Assembly (NCBI RefSeq): GCF_014851765.1
Contig: NZ_JACVAI010000001.1
Coordinates: 434,001 to 498,000, forward strand
Direction of reading: 5' to 3'
Length of the DNA stretch: 64,000 nucleotides
DNA from: Pseudomonas sp. PDM04
Lineage (GTDB): Bacteria > Pseudomonadota > Gammaproteobacteria > Pseudomonadales > Pseudomonadaceae
A program made the position numbers and the translations under genes. Positions 30,794-40,039 of the stretch are shown in pieces. How positions within the stretch are numbered: the stretch's first letter is position 1; every line of letters begins with the position of its first letter. The notes under the pieces were generated by a model. It worked only from the letters and a program-made list of their open reading frames with translations. It was not told the origin of the DNA and did not search any database.

Positions 30794-33700
30794 TCAGGCG
30801 TCCACCATCGCCATGGCCTCCTCGACATCCACCGCCACCAGACGCGAACATCCCGGTTCGTGCATCGTCACCCCCATCAACTGATCGGCCATTTCCATGG
30901 CGATCTTGTTGTGGGTGATATAGATGAACTGCACCGTCTGCGACATCTCTTTCACCAGGCGTGCGTAGCGTCCAACGTTCGCGTCATCCAGTGGCGCATC
31001 CACTTCATCGAGCATGCAGAACGGCGCCGGATTCAACTTGAAGATCGCAAAAACCAGGGCCAATGCGGTCAGGGCTTTTTCGCCACCGGAGAGCAAATGG
31101 ATGGTGCTGTTCTTCTTTCCTGGCGGTCGCGCCATGATCGTTACCCCTGTATCGAGTAGATCTTCGCCCGTCAGTTCCAAATAGGCGCTGCCTCCACCGA
31201 AAACTTTTGGGAAAAGCGCCTGTAAACCGCCATTGATCTGATCAAAGGTATCCTTGAAGCGGTTGCGGGTTTCCTTGTCGATCTTGCGAATCACGTTCTC
31301 GAGGGTGTCCAGCGCCTCCACCAGATCGTCGTTCTGCGCATCCAGATAACGTTTACGCTCCGATTGTTGCTGGTATTCGTCGATGGCCGCGAGGTTGATC
31401 GCGCCCAGGCGCTGAATCCGTCCGGCGATGCGTTCGAGTTCTTCCTCGGCGTCCTTTTCGTTGGCCTCGGCCGCCAGGGTGGCGAGCACGCCGTGCAGGT
31501 CGTAGCCGTCTTCGAGCAACTGGTCCTCGAGGGCCTTGCGACGCACGGTCAGGGCTTGCCATTCCATGCGCTGGGATTCCATCTGGCCACGGATCAGCTG
31601 CGATTGCTGTTCGGCCTGGTTGCGGCGTTTTTCGGCGTCGCGCAATTCACGGTCGGCATCTTCCAGGGCGATCTGCGCGGTCTTGAGTTCCTCATCGACG
31701 GTCATGCGCTTGTCGAGCAGCTCTTCGAGTTTCAGGCGCAGCTCTTCCAGCGGCGCCTCGCCCTCTTCCAGATTGAGGCTCAGCTGTTCGCGTTTTTCAG
31801 TCAGGCGCTCGGACTGCATTTCCAGGCGTTCCAGCGCCTGGCGCGTCGAGTCGTGCTGTGCCCGCAGGGAACCCAGGCGCACCGCCAGTTGATGGGCGTG
31901 ATCCTTGTGTTGCCGTGCTTCCTGACGCACCCGGTCAAGGCGTTCGCGCAGGCTGTCGCGTTGAGCCAGCAGCAGCTCACGCTGCTCGGTGTCCAGTGCC
32001 ATGGCATCGAGCGCTTCCTGCAACTGCAGGCGCGCTTCGCCGATGTTTTCGTGTTCCAGCGCGCGCTGTTCGGCCAGTTCGGCCAACTCTTCGTCGAGTC
32101 GCGTACGGCGTAGCGTCAGCTGCTCGGCCTTGGCCTTGCCCGCAGACAACTGAGCCTTGAGTTCCCCCTGCTGGCGCGCTTCGTCCTGCAGCAGTCGACG
32201 CAAATGTTCGCGACCGTTTTCCTGCTGGCGCTGTTGCGCCCGCAGGTTCTGCAGTTGCGTTTCGAGGGTTTCGACCGTGGCTTCGCGCGCTTCGCGCTCA
32301 AGGCCCAGTTGCTGGATTTCCTGGCCCCGGGCCAGGACGCCGCTTTCCGCCTCGCTGGCCCGGCGCACGCGCAGGAAGTGCCGGCCCACCCAGTAGCCGT
32401 CACGGCTGATCAGGCTTTGCCCGGGCGCCAATTGCCCGCGCAGGGCCAGGGCCTGTTCAAGGCTGTCGACCGGCTTAACCTGCCCCAGCCACGGCGACAG
32501 GTCGATCTGTGCCTCGACCTTGTCGAGCAGGCTGCCGGGCACGCGCACGCCATCACTGGCGGGGCTCAACAAGCGCAAATCGCCTTGGGTGAAACCGGCA
32601 AGGTCGACGCCCGCGAAATCGTCCACCAGCACCGCCTGCAGGTCGGCGCCCAGTACGGTTTCCACCGCCAGCTCCCAGCCGGCGTCCACTTTCAGGCCTT
32701 CGGCCAGTCGCGGACGCTCCGCCAGGTGTTGTTCGCGCAGCCACTGGGCCGTACCGGTGCCCGGATCGAGCGCGGCCTGCTGCAAGGCCTCGAGCGACGC
32801 CAGTCGCCCGTTGAGGCGCTGCAAATCACCCTGCGCCTGTTGCTGCGCCGCCAAGGCCTGCTGCAATTGCTGGCGCAGTTGCTCAAGGCGTTCGACCTGC
32901 GCCTCTTCACTGGCCTGCAGGTCTTCCAGCGTCGCCTCGCTCGCCGCCAGTTGCTCGTTGAGTTCCATGATCGCCGCGTCTTCCGGGTCCGCCGACAGCA
33001 AGTCGCGCTCCTCGGCGAGGCGCTTCTGACGGTCGGCCAGGCGCTCCAGGCTGGTTTCCAGCTGCTGGATCCGCGCCTGCTGGACTTCGGATTGGCGGCG
33101 CGGTTCAGCCGCCGTGAGGTTGAACGCGTCCCACTGTTCCTGCCAGCCGTGCATGGTGGTTTCGGATTCTTCCAGCGCGGCGGCGGCTTCTTCTGCGGCG
33201 GCGCTGGTGACTTCCTGCTCCGGGGTGAGCATGTCCAGCTCTTCGCCCAGGGTCAGCAGCAAGGTGCGGTCGTGGCCCAGGTGCGACTCGGTCTCCAGGC
33301 GTGCGCGTTCGGCTTCCTTCAAGTCGTCCTGCAACTGGCGCAGGCGTTGCTGGCCATGCTGGATGCTCTGCTCGACCCGGGCAATGTCGCCGCCGACCGA
33401 ATAGAAGCGCCCCTGTACCAGATTGAATCGCTCGGACAGGTCATGGTGACCGTCGCGCAGGCGTTCGATGCTGGCGTCGGCGTTGCGCTGCTCAGCCACC
33501 AGCGCTTCGAAGGTGACCTCCTGGTTGCCGATGACCGCTTCGCGCTGTCCGACCTGTTCGTTCAGCGCCTGCCAGCGCAGCGCCGACAACTGGGCCTTGA
33601 GCTGGCGCTCCTCGCCCTTGTATTCCTGATATTTCTTGGCGGACTCGGCCTGACGGTGCAGACGCTCGAGCTGACGTTCCAGTTCTTCGCGCAAGTCGGT

Positions 33701-34282
33701 CAGGCGGGCGAGGTTTTCGTGGGTGCGACGGATGCGGTTTTCGGTTTCGCGCCGGCGCTCCTTGTATTTGGAGATCCCCGCCGCTTCCTCGATGAAATTG
33801 CGCAGGTCTTCCGGCTTGGCTTCGATCAGCTTGGAAATCATCCCCTGCTCGATGATCGAGTAGCTGCGCGGACCCAGGCCGGTGCCGAGGAAAATATCGG
33901 TGATGTCACGACGGCGGCATTTGGCGCCGTTGAGGAAATAACTGTTCTGACTGTCGCGGGTGACTTTGCGACGAATGGAAATTTCCGCGTACGCGGCGTA
34001 CTCGCCGATCAAGGTGCCGTCGGAGTTGTCGAACACCAGTTCGATGCTCGCCTGGCTCACCGGCTTGCGGCTGGTCGAGCCATTGAAGATGACGTCGGTC
34101 ATCGACTCGCCACGCAGGTTCTTGGCCGAGCTCTCGCCCATCACCCAGCGGACGGCGTCGATGATGTTCGACTTGCCGCATCCATTGGGTCCGACCACCG
34201 CCGCCATGTTACTGGGGAAGTTCACCGTGGTCGGATCGACGAAGGATTTGAACCCCGCCAGCTTGATGCACTTGAGTCGCAC
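30794..34282 (-). CDS. smc: Chromosome segregation ATPase SMC
   Basis: Condensin-type ATPase of 1162 residues. Walker A GPNGCGKSN is near residue 35, long heptad-rich coiled coils flank a central hinge, and the C-terminus has LSGGEKALTA and FCMLDEVDAPLDD. The start is GTG 34282 (RLKCIKLAGFKSFVDPTTV follows); a longer frame to 34321 overlaps the upstream regulator and is rejected. It begins 2 bases after the GntR stop, so the two may be cotranscribed. The 258-base gap before zipA has no gene. Confidence 0.97.
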   Translation of the reverse strand: MRLKCIKLAGFKSFVDPTTVNFPSNMAAVVGPNGCGKSNIIDAVRWVMGESSAKNLRGESMTDVIFNGSTSRKPVSQASIELVFDNSDGTLIGEYAAYAEISIRRKVTRDSQNSYFLNGAKCRRRDITDIFLGTGLGPRSYSIIEQGMISKLIEAKPEDLRNFIEEAAGISKYKERRRETENRIRRTHENLARLTDLREELERQLERLHRQAESAKKYQEYKGEERQLKAQLSALRWQALNEQVGQREAVIGNQEVTFEALVAEQRNADASIERLRDGHHDLSERFNLVQGRFYSVGGDIARVEQSIQHGQQRLRQLQDDLKEAERARLETESHLGHDRTLLLTLGEELDMLTPEQEVTSAAAEEAAAALEESETTMHGWQEQWDAFNLTAAEPRRQSEVQQARIQQLETSLERLADRQKRLAEERDLLSADPEDAAIMELNEQLAASEATLEDLQASEEAQVERLEQLRQQLQQALAAQQQAQGDLQRLNGRLASLEALQQAALDPGTGTAQWLREQHLAERPRLAEGLKVDAGWELAVETVLGADLQAVLVDDFAGVDLAGFTQGDLRLLSPASDGVRVPGSLLDKVEAQIDLSPWLGQVKPVDSLEQALALRGQLAPGQSLISRDGYWVGRHFLRVRRASEAESGVLARGQEIQQLGLEREAREATVETLETQLQNLRAQQRQQENGREHLRRLLQDEARQQGELKAQLSAGKAKAEQLTLRRTRLDEELAELAEQRALEHENIGEARLQLQEALDAMALDTEQRELLLAQRDSLRERLDRVRQEARQHKDHAHQLAVRLGSLRAQHDSTRQALERLEMQSERLTEKREQLSLNLEEGEAPLEELRLKLEELLDKRMTVDEELKTAQIALEDADRELRDAEKRRNQAEQQSQLIRGQMESQRMEWQALTVRRKALEDQLLEDGYDLHGVLATLAAEANEKDAEEELERIAGRIQRLGAINLAAIDEYQQQSERKRYLDAQNDDLVEALDTLENVIRKIDKETRNRFKDTFDQINGGLQALFPKVFGGGSAYLELTGEDLLDTGVTIMARPPGKKNSTIHLLSGGEKALTALALVFAIFKLNPAPFCMLDEVDAPLDDANVGRYARLVKEMSQTVQFIYITHNKIAMEMADQLMGVTMHEPGCSRLVAVDVEEAMAMVDA

Positions 34283-34284
34283 GC

Positions 34285-34944
34285 TCAGGCGTCCGTCAGG
34301 GCGGAAACCACCAGATCGCAACTGCGCTGGCCATAAGCCGTCAGTACTTCGCGGATCTGTGGAAAATCGCGGGCGATCACCGCCGCGAGCAGTTGTTCGA
34401 ACAACGCCAGGTATTCGCTCATCGATGCCTTGCGTTGGTCCAGGGCGAGAAAGTACGCACGGCTCATGGCCGGCTGCAGATTCTCGACGGTTTCCTGCAA
34501 ATACGGGTTGTTGGCGAAGGTATACGCCGCCCGCATCACATTGAAGCTGTCATCGACGAAGGCGCGGATGTCCTGGCGTTCGTAGCTGCTGTGCAAGCGC
34601 TGCTGGATCTGCAGGAACGGCGCAAGGTCGGCCTGGACCTGCCAGCCATTGGCCACGGCATTGCCGAGCAGGATGTACAGCTCGCCCATCAGGGTGCACA
34701 GGCTGCGCACTTTGTGAGCAGTGAGTTCGGTTACGTGCGCGCCACGTCGCGGCAAAATCGCGATCAGGTGACGACGCTCGAGGATCAGCAAGGCTTCGCG
34801 GACCGATCCGCGGCTGACATTGAGGGCCAGCGTGACCTTCTGTTCCTGGATGCGCTCTCCGGGCTTCATTTCGCCACGAATGATGCGCTCGGCGAGGTGG
34901 TGAGCGATTTGCTCGGCGAGGCTGTCCGGCGCCTTGAACGTCAT
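34285..34944 (-). CDS. GntR-family (FCD) regulator, probable xdh repressor
   Basis: Transcription factor of 219 residues with an N-terminal winged helix (SLAEQIAHHLAERIIRGEMKPGERIQEQ, then VSRGSVREALLILERRHLI) and an all-helical FCD effector domain. ATG 34944 is chosen; an extension to 35049 lacks similarity. It is divergent from xdhA with two near-palindromic sites between them, so control of purine catabolism is the simplest reading. The stop is 2 bases before smc. Confidence 0.93.
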   Translation of the reverse strand: MTFKAPDSLAEQIAHHLAERIIRGEMKPGERIQEQKVTLALNVSRGSVREALLILERRHLIAILPRRGAHVTELTAHKVRSLCTLMGELYILLGNAVANGWQVQADLAPFLQIQQRLHSSYERQDIRAFVDDSFNVMRAAYTFANNPYLQETVENLQPAMSRAYFLALDQRKASMSEYLALFEQLLAAVIARDFPQIREVLTAYGQRSCDLVVSALTDA

Positions 34945-35115
34945 GGTTGTCCCTTCAAACTCTTCGATCTGCACAAGCGGCGCAGTGTAGCGCACATGAT
35001 GGGTCATGGCGGAGTGCCCACGCAGCGGTTTTTGGCACGAAACCCGCAAAAAGCAGACAGGTGCTTCAGGGTCAATACTGAAGAAACGTGCTGTTGATCG
35101 ACAAAATGATTTTTC

Positions 35116-35154
35116 CTGACCCTTAAGTCAGAAAATCATTGACCCAAAAGTCAG
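35116..35154. promoter_or_regulatory. Tandem inverted-repeat operators in the gntR-xdhA intergenic region
   Basis: Two similar sites, CTGACCCTTAAGTCAG (35116-35131) and TTGACCCAAAAGTCAG (35139-35154), share the form TGAC-N6-GTCAG. Their centres are 23 bases apart, about two helix turns. They lie about 60 bases before the xdhA start and 170 bases before gntR. The first site has perfect 5-base arms. Confidence 0.6.
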
Positions 35155-35212
35155 AACTGATAAATTCAGTCCCAGTCGCTTAACAACAATAATGAAATCT
35201 GCGAGGCCTTCC

Positions 35213-36667
35213 GTGATCCAGTTTTTACTCAACCAGGAACTCCGAAGCGAGCACGCCCTGGACCCGAACCTGACCGTCCTCAACTACCTGCGCGAGCATG
35301 TGGGCAAACCCGGCACCAAGGAAGGCTGCGCCAGCGGTGACTGTGGCGCGTGCACTGTGGTGGTCGGCGAGTTGCAGACGGATGCGGCGGGCCGCGAGCA
35401 CATTCGCTATCGCAGCCTCAATTCCTGCCTGACCTTCGTTTCGTCCCTGCACGGCAAACAACTGATCAGCGTCGAGGACCTCAAGCACCAGGGCGAATTG
35501 CACAGCGTGCAAAAAGCCATGGTCGAGTGCCACGGCTCGCAATGCGGCTTCTGCACCCCCGGTTTCGTCATGTCGCTGTTTGCCCTGCAAAAGAACAGCG
35601 ATGCGCCGGATCAGCACAAGGCCCACGAAGCCCTGGCCGGCAACCTGTGCCGCTGCACTGGCTATCGGCCGATCCTGCAAGCCGCCGAGCAGTCCTGCTG
35701 CGGCAAACAACCCGATCAGTTCGATGCCCGGGAAGCCGAGACCATCGCGCGCCTGAAAGCCATCGCCCCCACGGACATCGGCGAACTCAACAGTGGCGAC
35801 AAACGCTGCCTGGTGCCTCTCACCGTGGCCGACCTGGCGGACCTCTACGACGCCTATCCGCAGGCCCGCCTGTTGGCCGGCGGCACCGACCTGGCACTGG
35901 AAGTCACGCAGTTCCACCGCACCCTGCCGGTGATGATCTACGTGGGCAACGTCGCCGAGATGAAGCGCATCGAACGCTTTGACGATCGCCTGGAAATCGG
36001 TGCCGCCACCGCCCTCTCCGACTGCTACGCAGCACTGAAAGCCGAGTACCCGGATTTTGGCGAATTGCTGCAACGCTTCGCCTCCCTGCAAATCCGCAAC
36101 CAGGGCACCCTTGGCGGCAACATCGGCAACGCCTCGCCCATCGGCGACTCGCCACCGCTGCTGATTGCCCTTGACGCGCAGATCGTCCTGTGCAAGGGCG
36201 AAACCCGCCGCACCATCGCCCTGGAGGACTACTTCATCGATTACCGGGTCACGGCGCGCCAGGAAAGCGAGTTCATTGAAAAAATCATCGTGCCGCGAGC
36301 CAGTGCCGAGCAGTCGTTCCGCGCCTACAAGGTGTCCAAGCGCCTGGACGATGACATTTCCGCTGTCTGCGCCGCCTTCAACCTGCGCCTGGAAAACGGC
36401 GTGATCGGCGACGCCCGCGTCGCGTTCGGCGGCATGGCCGCCATCCCGAAACGCGCCAGCGCCTGTGAAGCCGTGCTGCGCAACGCGCCCTTCGACAACG
36501 CCACCGTGGAACGTGCCTGCGCCGCGCTGGCCGAGGATTTCACGCCGCTCTCGGACTTCCGCGCCAGCAAGGAATATCGCCTGCTCAGTGCACAGAACCT
36601 GCTGCGCAAATACTTCATCGAACTGCAAACGCCGCACATCGAGACCCGGGTGACCGATTATGTCTAA
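35213..36667 (+). CDS. xdhA: Xanthine dehydrogenase, iron-sulfur/FAD subunit
   Basis: Small subunit of 484 residues. The N-terminal [2Fe-2S] ferredoxin domain (CASGDCGACTVVVGE) and a second [2Fe-2S] domain (CHGSQCGFCTPGFVMSL, NLCRCTGYRPIL) are followed by an FAD-binding domain (LLAGGTDLALEVTQF). It carries electrons from the molybdenum subunit to NAD+. GTG 35213 is preferred to ATG 35192 because GAGG lies 6 bases upstream and IQFLLNQELR is the usual start. It overlaps xdhB by 8 bases. Confidence 0.95.
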   Translation: MIQFLLNQELRSEHALDPNLTVLNYLREHVGKPGTKEGCASGDCGACTVVVGELQTDAAGREHIRYRSLNSCLTFVSSLHGKQLISVEDLKHQGELHSVQKAMVECHGSQCGFCTPGFVMSLFALQKNSDAPDQHKAHEALAGNLCRCTGYRPILQAAEQSCCGKQPDQFDAREAETIARLKAIAPTDIGELNSGDKRCLVPLTVADLADLYDAYPQARLLAGGTDLALEVTQFHRTLPVMIYVGNVAEMKRIERFDDRLEIGAATALSDCYAALKAEYPDFGELLQRFASLQIRNQGTLGGNIGNASPIGDSPPLLIALDAQIVLCKGETRRTIALEDYFIDYRVTARQESEFIEKIIVPRASAEQSFRAYKVSKRLDDDISAVCAAFNLRLENGVIGDARVAFGGMAAIPKRASACEAVLRNAPFDNATVERACAALAEDFTPLSDFRASKEYRLLSAQNLLRKYFIELQTPHIETRVTDYV

Positions 36668-39059
36668 CCATCACGCCGTAGAGAAGACCCAGGCCGAACT
36701 GGCTGAACTGTTCGCCAAGGACCTGACCACCGGTGTCGGCCGCAGCGTCAAGCATGACAGCGCCGCCAAGCATGTGTCCGGGGAAGCGCAGTACATCGAC
36801 GACCGCCTGGAGTTTCCCAATCAGCTGCACGTTTACGCGCGCCTGTCGGACCGTGCCCACGCCAGGATCCTCCGCATCGACACCGCGCCGTGCTACGCCT
36901 TCGAGGGCGTGCGCATCGCCATTACCCACGAAGACGTGCCCGGCCTGAAAGACATCGGCCCCTTGCTGCCGGGCGATCCCTTGCTGGCCATCGACACCGT
37001 GCAATTCGTCGGTCAGCCGGTGGTGGCCGTTGCCGCCAGGGACCTGGAAACCGCACGCCAGGCTGCCATGGCCGCGATCATCGAATACGAGGACCTCGAA
37101 CCGGTGCTCGATGTGGTCGAAGCCCTGCGCAAACGCCATTTCGTGCTCGACAGCCATACCCATCAACGTGGCGATTCGGCTGCCGCGCTGGCGACCGCAG
37201 AGCATCGCATCCAGGGCACGTTGCACATCGGTGGCCAGGAGCATTTCTACCTGGAAACCCAGATTTCTTCGGTGATGCCCACCGAAGACGGCGGCATGAT
37301 CGTCTACTGCTCCACGCAAAACCCCACCGAAGTGCAGAAACTGGTGGCCGAAGTGCTCGATGTGTCGATGAACAGGATCGTCGTCGACATGCGCCGCATG
37401 GGCGGCGGTTTCGGTGGCAAGGAAACCCAGGCCGCAAGCCCGGCCTGCCTGTGCGCGGTCATCGCCCACCTCACCGGCCAGCCGACCAAGATGCGCCTGC
37501 CGCGCGTCGAAGACATGCTGATGACCGGCAAGCGCCACCCGTTCTATGTCGAATACGACGTCGGCTTCGACAGCACCGGCCGGCTGCACGGCATCGCCCT
37601 GGAACTGGCGGGCAACTGCGGTTGCTCACCGGACCTCTCGGCCTCGATTGTCGACCGGGCGATGTTCCACTCGGACAACTCGTACTACCTGGGCGATGCC
37701 ACCATCAACGGCCATCGCTGCAAGACCAACACCGCGTCGAACACCGCTTACCGGGGTTTCGGCGGCCCGCAAGGGATGGTCGCCATCGAGGAAGTGATGG
37801 ACGCCATCGCCCGACACCTGGCCCTCGACCCGCTGGCGGTGCGCAAAGCCAACTACTACGGCAAGACCGAGCGCAACGTCACCCACTATTACCAGACCGT
37901 CGAGCACAACATGCTCGAGGAAATGACCGCGGAACTGGAACAGAGCAGCCAGTACGCCGAGCGCCGCGAAGCGATTCGTCGCTACAACGCCAACAGCCCG
38001 ATCCTGAAAAAAGGCCTGGCGCTGACCCCGGTGAAATTCGGCATTTCCTTCACCGCCAGCTTCCTTAACCAGGCCGGTGCGCTGGTGCATGTCTACACCG
38101 ACGGCAGCATCCACCTCAACCACGGCGGCACCGAGATGGGCCAGGGCCTGAACACCAAGGTCGCGCAGGTGGTGGCCGAAGTGTTCCAGGTGGAAATGGA
38201 CCGGGTGCAGATCACGGCGACCAACACCGACAAGGTGCCGAACACCTCCCCCACCGCCGCGTCCAGCGGTGCCGACCTGAACGGCAAGGCCGCACAGAAC
38301 GCCGCCGAAACCATCAAGCAACGGTTGGTGGAATTTGCCGCGCGCCAGTACAAGGTCAGTGAAGAGGACGTGGAATTCCACAACGGACACGTGCGGGTAC
38401 GCGATCACATCCTGACGTTCGAGGCGCTGATCCAACAGGCGTATTTCGCCCAGGTGTCGCTGTCGAGCACCGGCTTCTACAAGACCCCGAAAATCTACTA
38501 CGACCGCAGCCAGGCCCGGGGCCGTCCGTTCTACTACTTCGCTTTCGGTGCAGCGTGCTGCGAAGTGCTGGTCGACACCCTGACCGGCGAATACAAAATG
38601 CTCCGTACCGACATCCTCCACGACGTCGGCGCCTCGTTGAACCCGGCCATCGACATCGGCCAGGTCGAGGGCGGGTTCATCCAGGGCATGGGCTGGCTGA
38701 CCATGGAAGAGCTGGTGTGGAACAACAAGGGCAAGCTGATGACCAACGGCCCGGCCAGCTACAAGATCCCGGCCGTGGCGGACATGCCCCTGGACCTGCG
38801 GGTGAAGCTGGTGGAAAACCGCAAGAACCCGGAAGACACGGTGTTCCATTCCAAGGCCGTGGGCGAACCGCCGTTCATGCTCGGTATCGCCGCGTGGTGC
38901 GCCATCAAGGACGCCGTGGCGAGCCTGGGTGACTACCGGCATCAACCGAAGATCGACGCGCCGGCGACGCCGGAGCGGGTGTTGTGGGGGTGCGAGCAGA
39001 TGCGCCAGTTGAAGGCGGTGAAGGCTGTTGCGGCTGAGACCGAGTTGGCTCCGCTCTAG
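36660..39059 (+). CDS. xdhB: Xanthine dehydrogenase, molybdenum-binding subunit
   Basis: Large catalytic subunit of 799 residues that oxidises hypoxanthine and xanthine to urate at the molybdopterin centre. QEHFYLETQ, MGGGFGGKE, AYRGFGGPQG and the late VGEPPFMLG (base Glu of the family) are intact. ATG 36660 overlaps the end of xdhA. Confidence 0.97.
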   Translation: MSNHHAVEKTQAELAELFAKDLTTGVGRSVKHDSAAKHVSGEAQYIDDRLEFPNQLHVYARLSDRAHARILRIDTAPCYAFEGVRIAITHEDVPGLKDIGPLLPGDPLLAIDTVQFVGQPVVAVAARDLETARQAAMAAIIEYEDLEPVLDVVEALRKRHFVLDSHTHQRGDSAAALATAEHRIQGTLHIGGQEHFYLETQISSVMPTEDGGMIVYCSTQNPTEVQKLVAEVLDVSMNRIVVDMRRMGGGFGGKETQAASPACLCAVIAHLTGQPTKMRLPRVEDMLMTGKRHPFYVEYDVGFDSTGRLHGIALELAGNCGCSPDLSASIVDRAMFHSDNSYYLGDATINGHRCKTNTASNTAYRGFGGPQGMVAIEEVMDAIARHLALDPLAVRKANYYGKTERNVTHYYQTVEHNMLEEMTAELEQSSQYAERREAIRRYNANSPILKKGLALTPVKFGISFTASFLNQAGALVHVYTDGSIHLNHGGTEMGQGLNTKVAQVVAEVFQVEMDRVQITATNTDKVPNTSPTAASSGADLNGKAAQNAAETIKQRLVEFAARQYKVSEEDVEFHNGHVRVRDHILTFEALIQQAYFAQVSLSSTGFYKTPKIYYDRSQARGRPFYYFAFGAACCEVLVDTLTGEYKMLRTDILHDVGASLNPAIDIGQVEGGFIQGMGWLTMEELVWNNKGKLMTNGPASYKIPAVADMPLDLRVKLVENRKNPEDTVFHSKAVGEPPFMLGIAAWCAIKDAVASLGDYRHQPKIDAPATPERVLWGCEQMRQLKAVKAVAAETELAPL

Positions 39060-39074
39060 ATCGAGGCGCGGCCA

Positions 39075-39139
39075 TTCGCGAGCCGGCTCGCTCCCACAAG
39101 GGAATGCATTCCAAATGTGGGAGCGGACTTGCCCGCGAA
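39075..39139. repeat. REP pair inside the xdh operon
   Basis: Variant arms at 39075-39098 and 39116-39139 (CCGGCTCGCTCCCACA and its diverged partner) occupy the 115-base gap between xdhB and xdhC. Confidence 0.85.
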
Positions 39140-39174
39140 GGCCCGGAACAGACAACAACGATGTCGAGGTGAAC

Positions 39175-40032
39175 ATGTACAACTGGATCGACGCCCTCGC
39201 CGACCTGCAAAACCGCAGTGAGCCCTGCGTGTTGGTGACCATCATCGAAGAGCTCGGCTCGACGCCGCGCAATGCCGGCTCGAAGATGGTCATCAGCGCC
39301 AGCCAGGCTTTCGACACCATCGGTGGCGGACACCTGGAATACAAGGCCATGCAGATCGCCCGCGAAATGCTTGCCAGTGGCCGCCAGGACAGCCACCTGG
39401 AGCGCTTCAGCCTCGGCGCCAGCCTCGGCCAGTGTTGCGGCGGCGCGACCGTGCTGCTGTTCGAACCCATGGGCCAGGTGCAGGCGCAGATCGCCGTGTT
39501 CGGCGCCGGGCATGTCGGCCGCGCGTTGGTGCCCCTGCTCGCCAGCCTGCCCTGCCGCGTGCGCTGGATCGACTCGCGGGACGCCGAGTTTCCCGGGCAG
39601 ATCCCCCCTGGGGTGCGCAAGATCGTCAGCGAGGAGCCTGTGGATGAAATCGACGACCTGCCCCCCGGCAGCTATTGCATCGTCATGACCCACAACCACC
39701 AGCTCGACCTCGAATTGACTGCCGCGATGCTCAAACGCAACGACTTCACCTATTTCGGCCTGATCGGCTCCAGGACCAAACGGGTCAAGTTCGAACACCG
39801 CCTGCGCGAGCGTGGTTTCGACAGCGATGTGCTGCAGCGCATGCGTTGCCCGATGGGGCTTGGCGAGGTCAAGGGCAAGCTGCCGGCGGAAATCGCCATC
39901 TCCATCGCCGGTGAAATCATCGCCACCTACAACGCGAATTTCGGCCAGCAAACCTCGCGTGCCGAACCGATCGCCAAACTGCTGCCCGTGTCACGCCGCA
40001 GCCCTACCGCACACTTGAAAGCCTCGAACTGA
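39175..40032 (+). CDS. xdhC: Xanthine dehydrogenase accessory protein XdhC
   Basis: Chaperone of 285 residues that inserts sulfurated molybdenum cofactor into XdhB. It has an N-terminal XdhC domain (VLVTIIEELGSTPRNAGSKM) and a C-terminal Rossmann-like domain (IAVFGAGHVGRALVPLLA). ATG 39175 with GAGGTG upstream; an extension from 39028 overlaps xdhB and the REP. guaD follows after 7 bases. Confidence 0.96.
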   Translation: MYNWIDALADLQNRSEPCVLVTIIEELGSTPRNAGSKMVISASQAFDTIGGGHLEYKAMQIAREMLASGRQDSHLERFSLGASLGQCCGGATVLLFEPMGQVQAQIAVFGAGHVGRALVPLLASLPCRVRWIDSRDAEFPGQIPPGVRKIVSEEPVDEIDDLPPGSYCIVMTHNHQLDLELTAAMLKRNDFTYFGLIGSRTKRVKFEHRLRERGFDSDVLQRMRCPMGLGEVKGKLPAEIAISIAGEIIATYNANFGQQTSRAEPIAKLLPVSRRSPTAHLKASN

Positions 40033-40039
40033 GAACCTT

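Noticed and set aside
32204..34336. 710-codon open frame opposite smc
   Set aside because: Shadow frame; smc carries Walker and signature motifs across the region.
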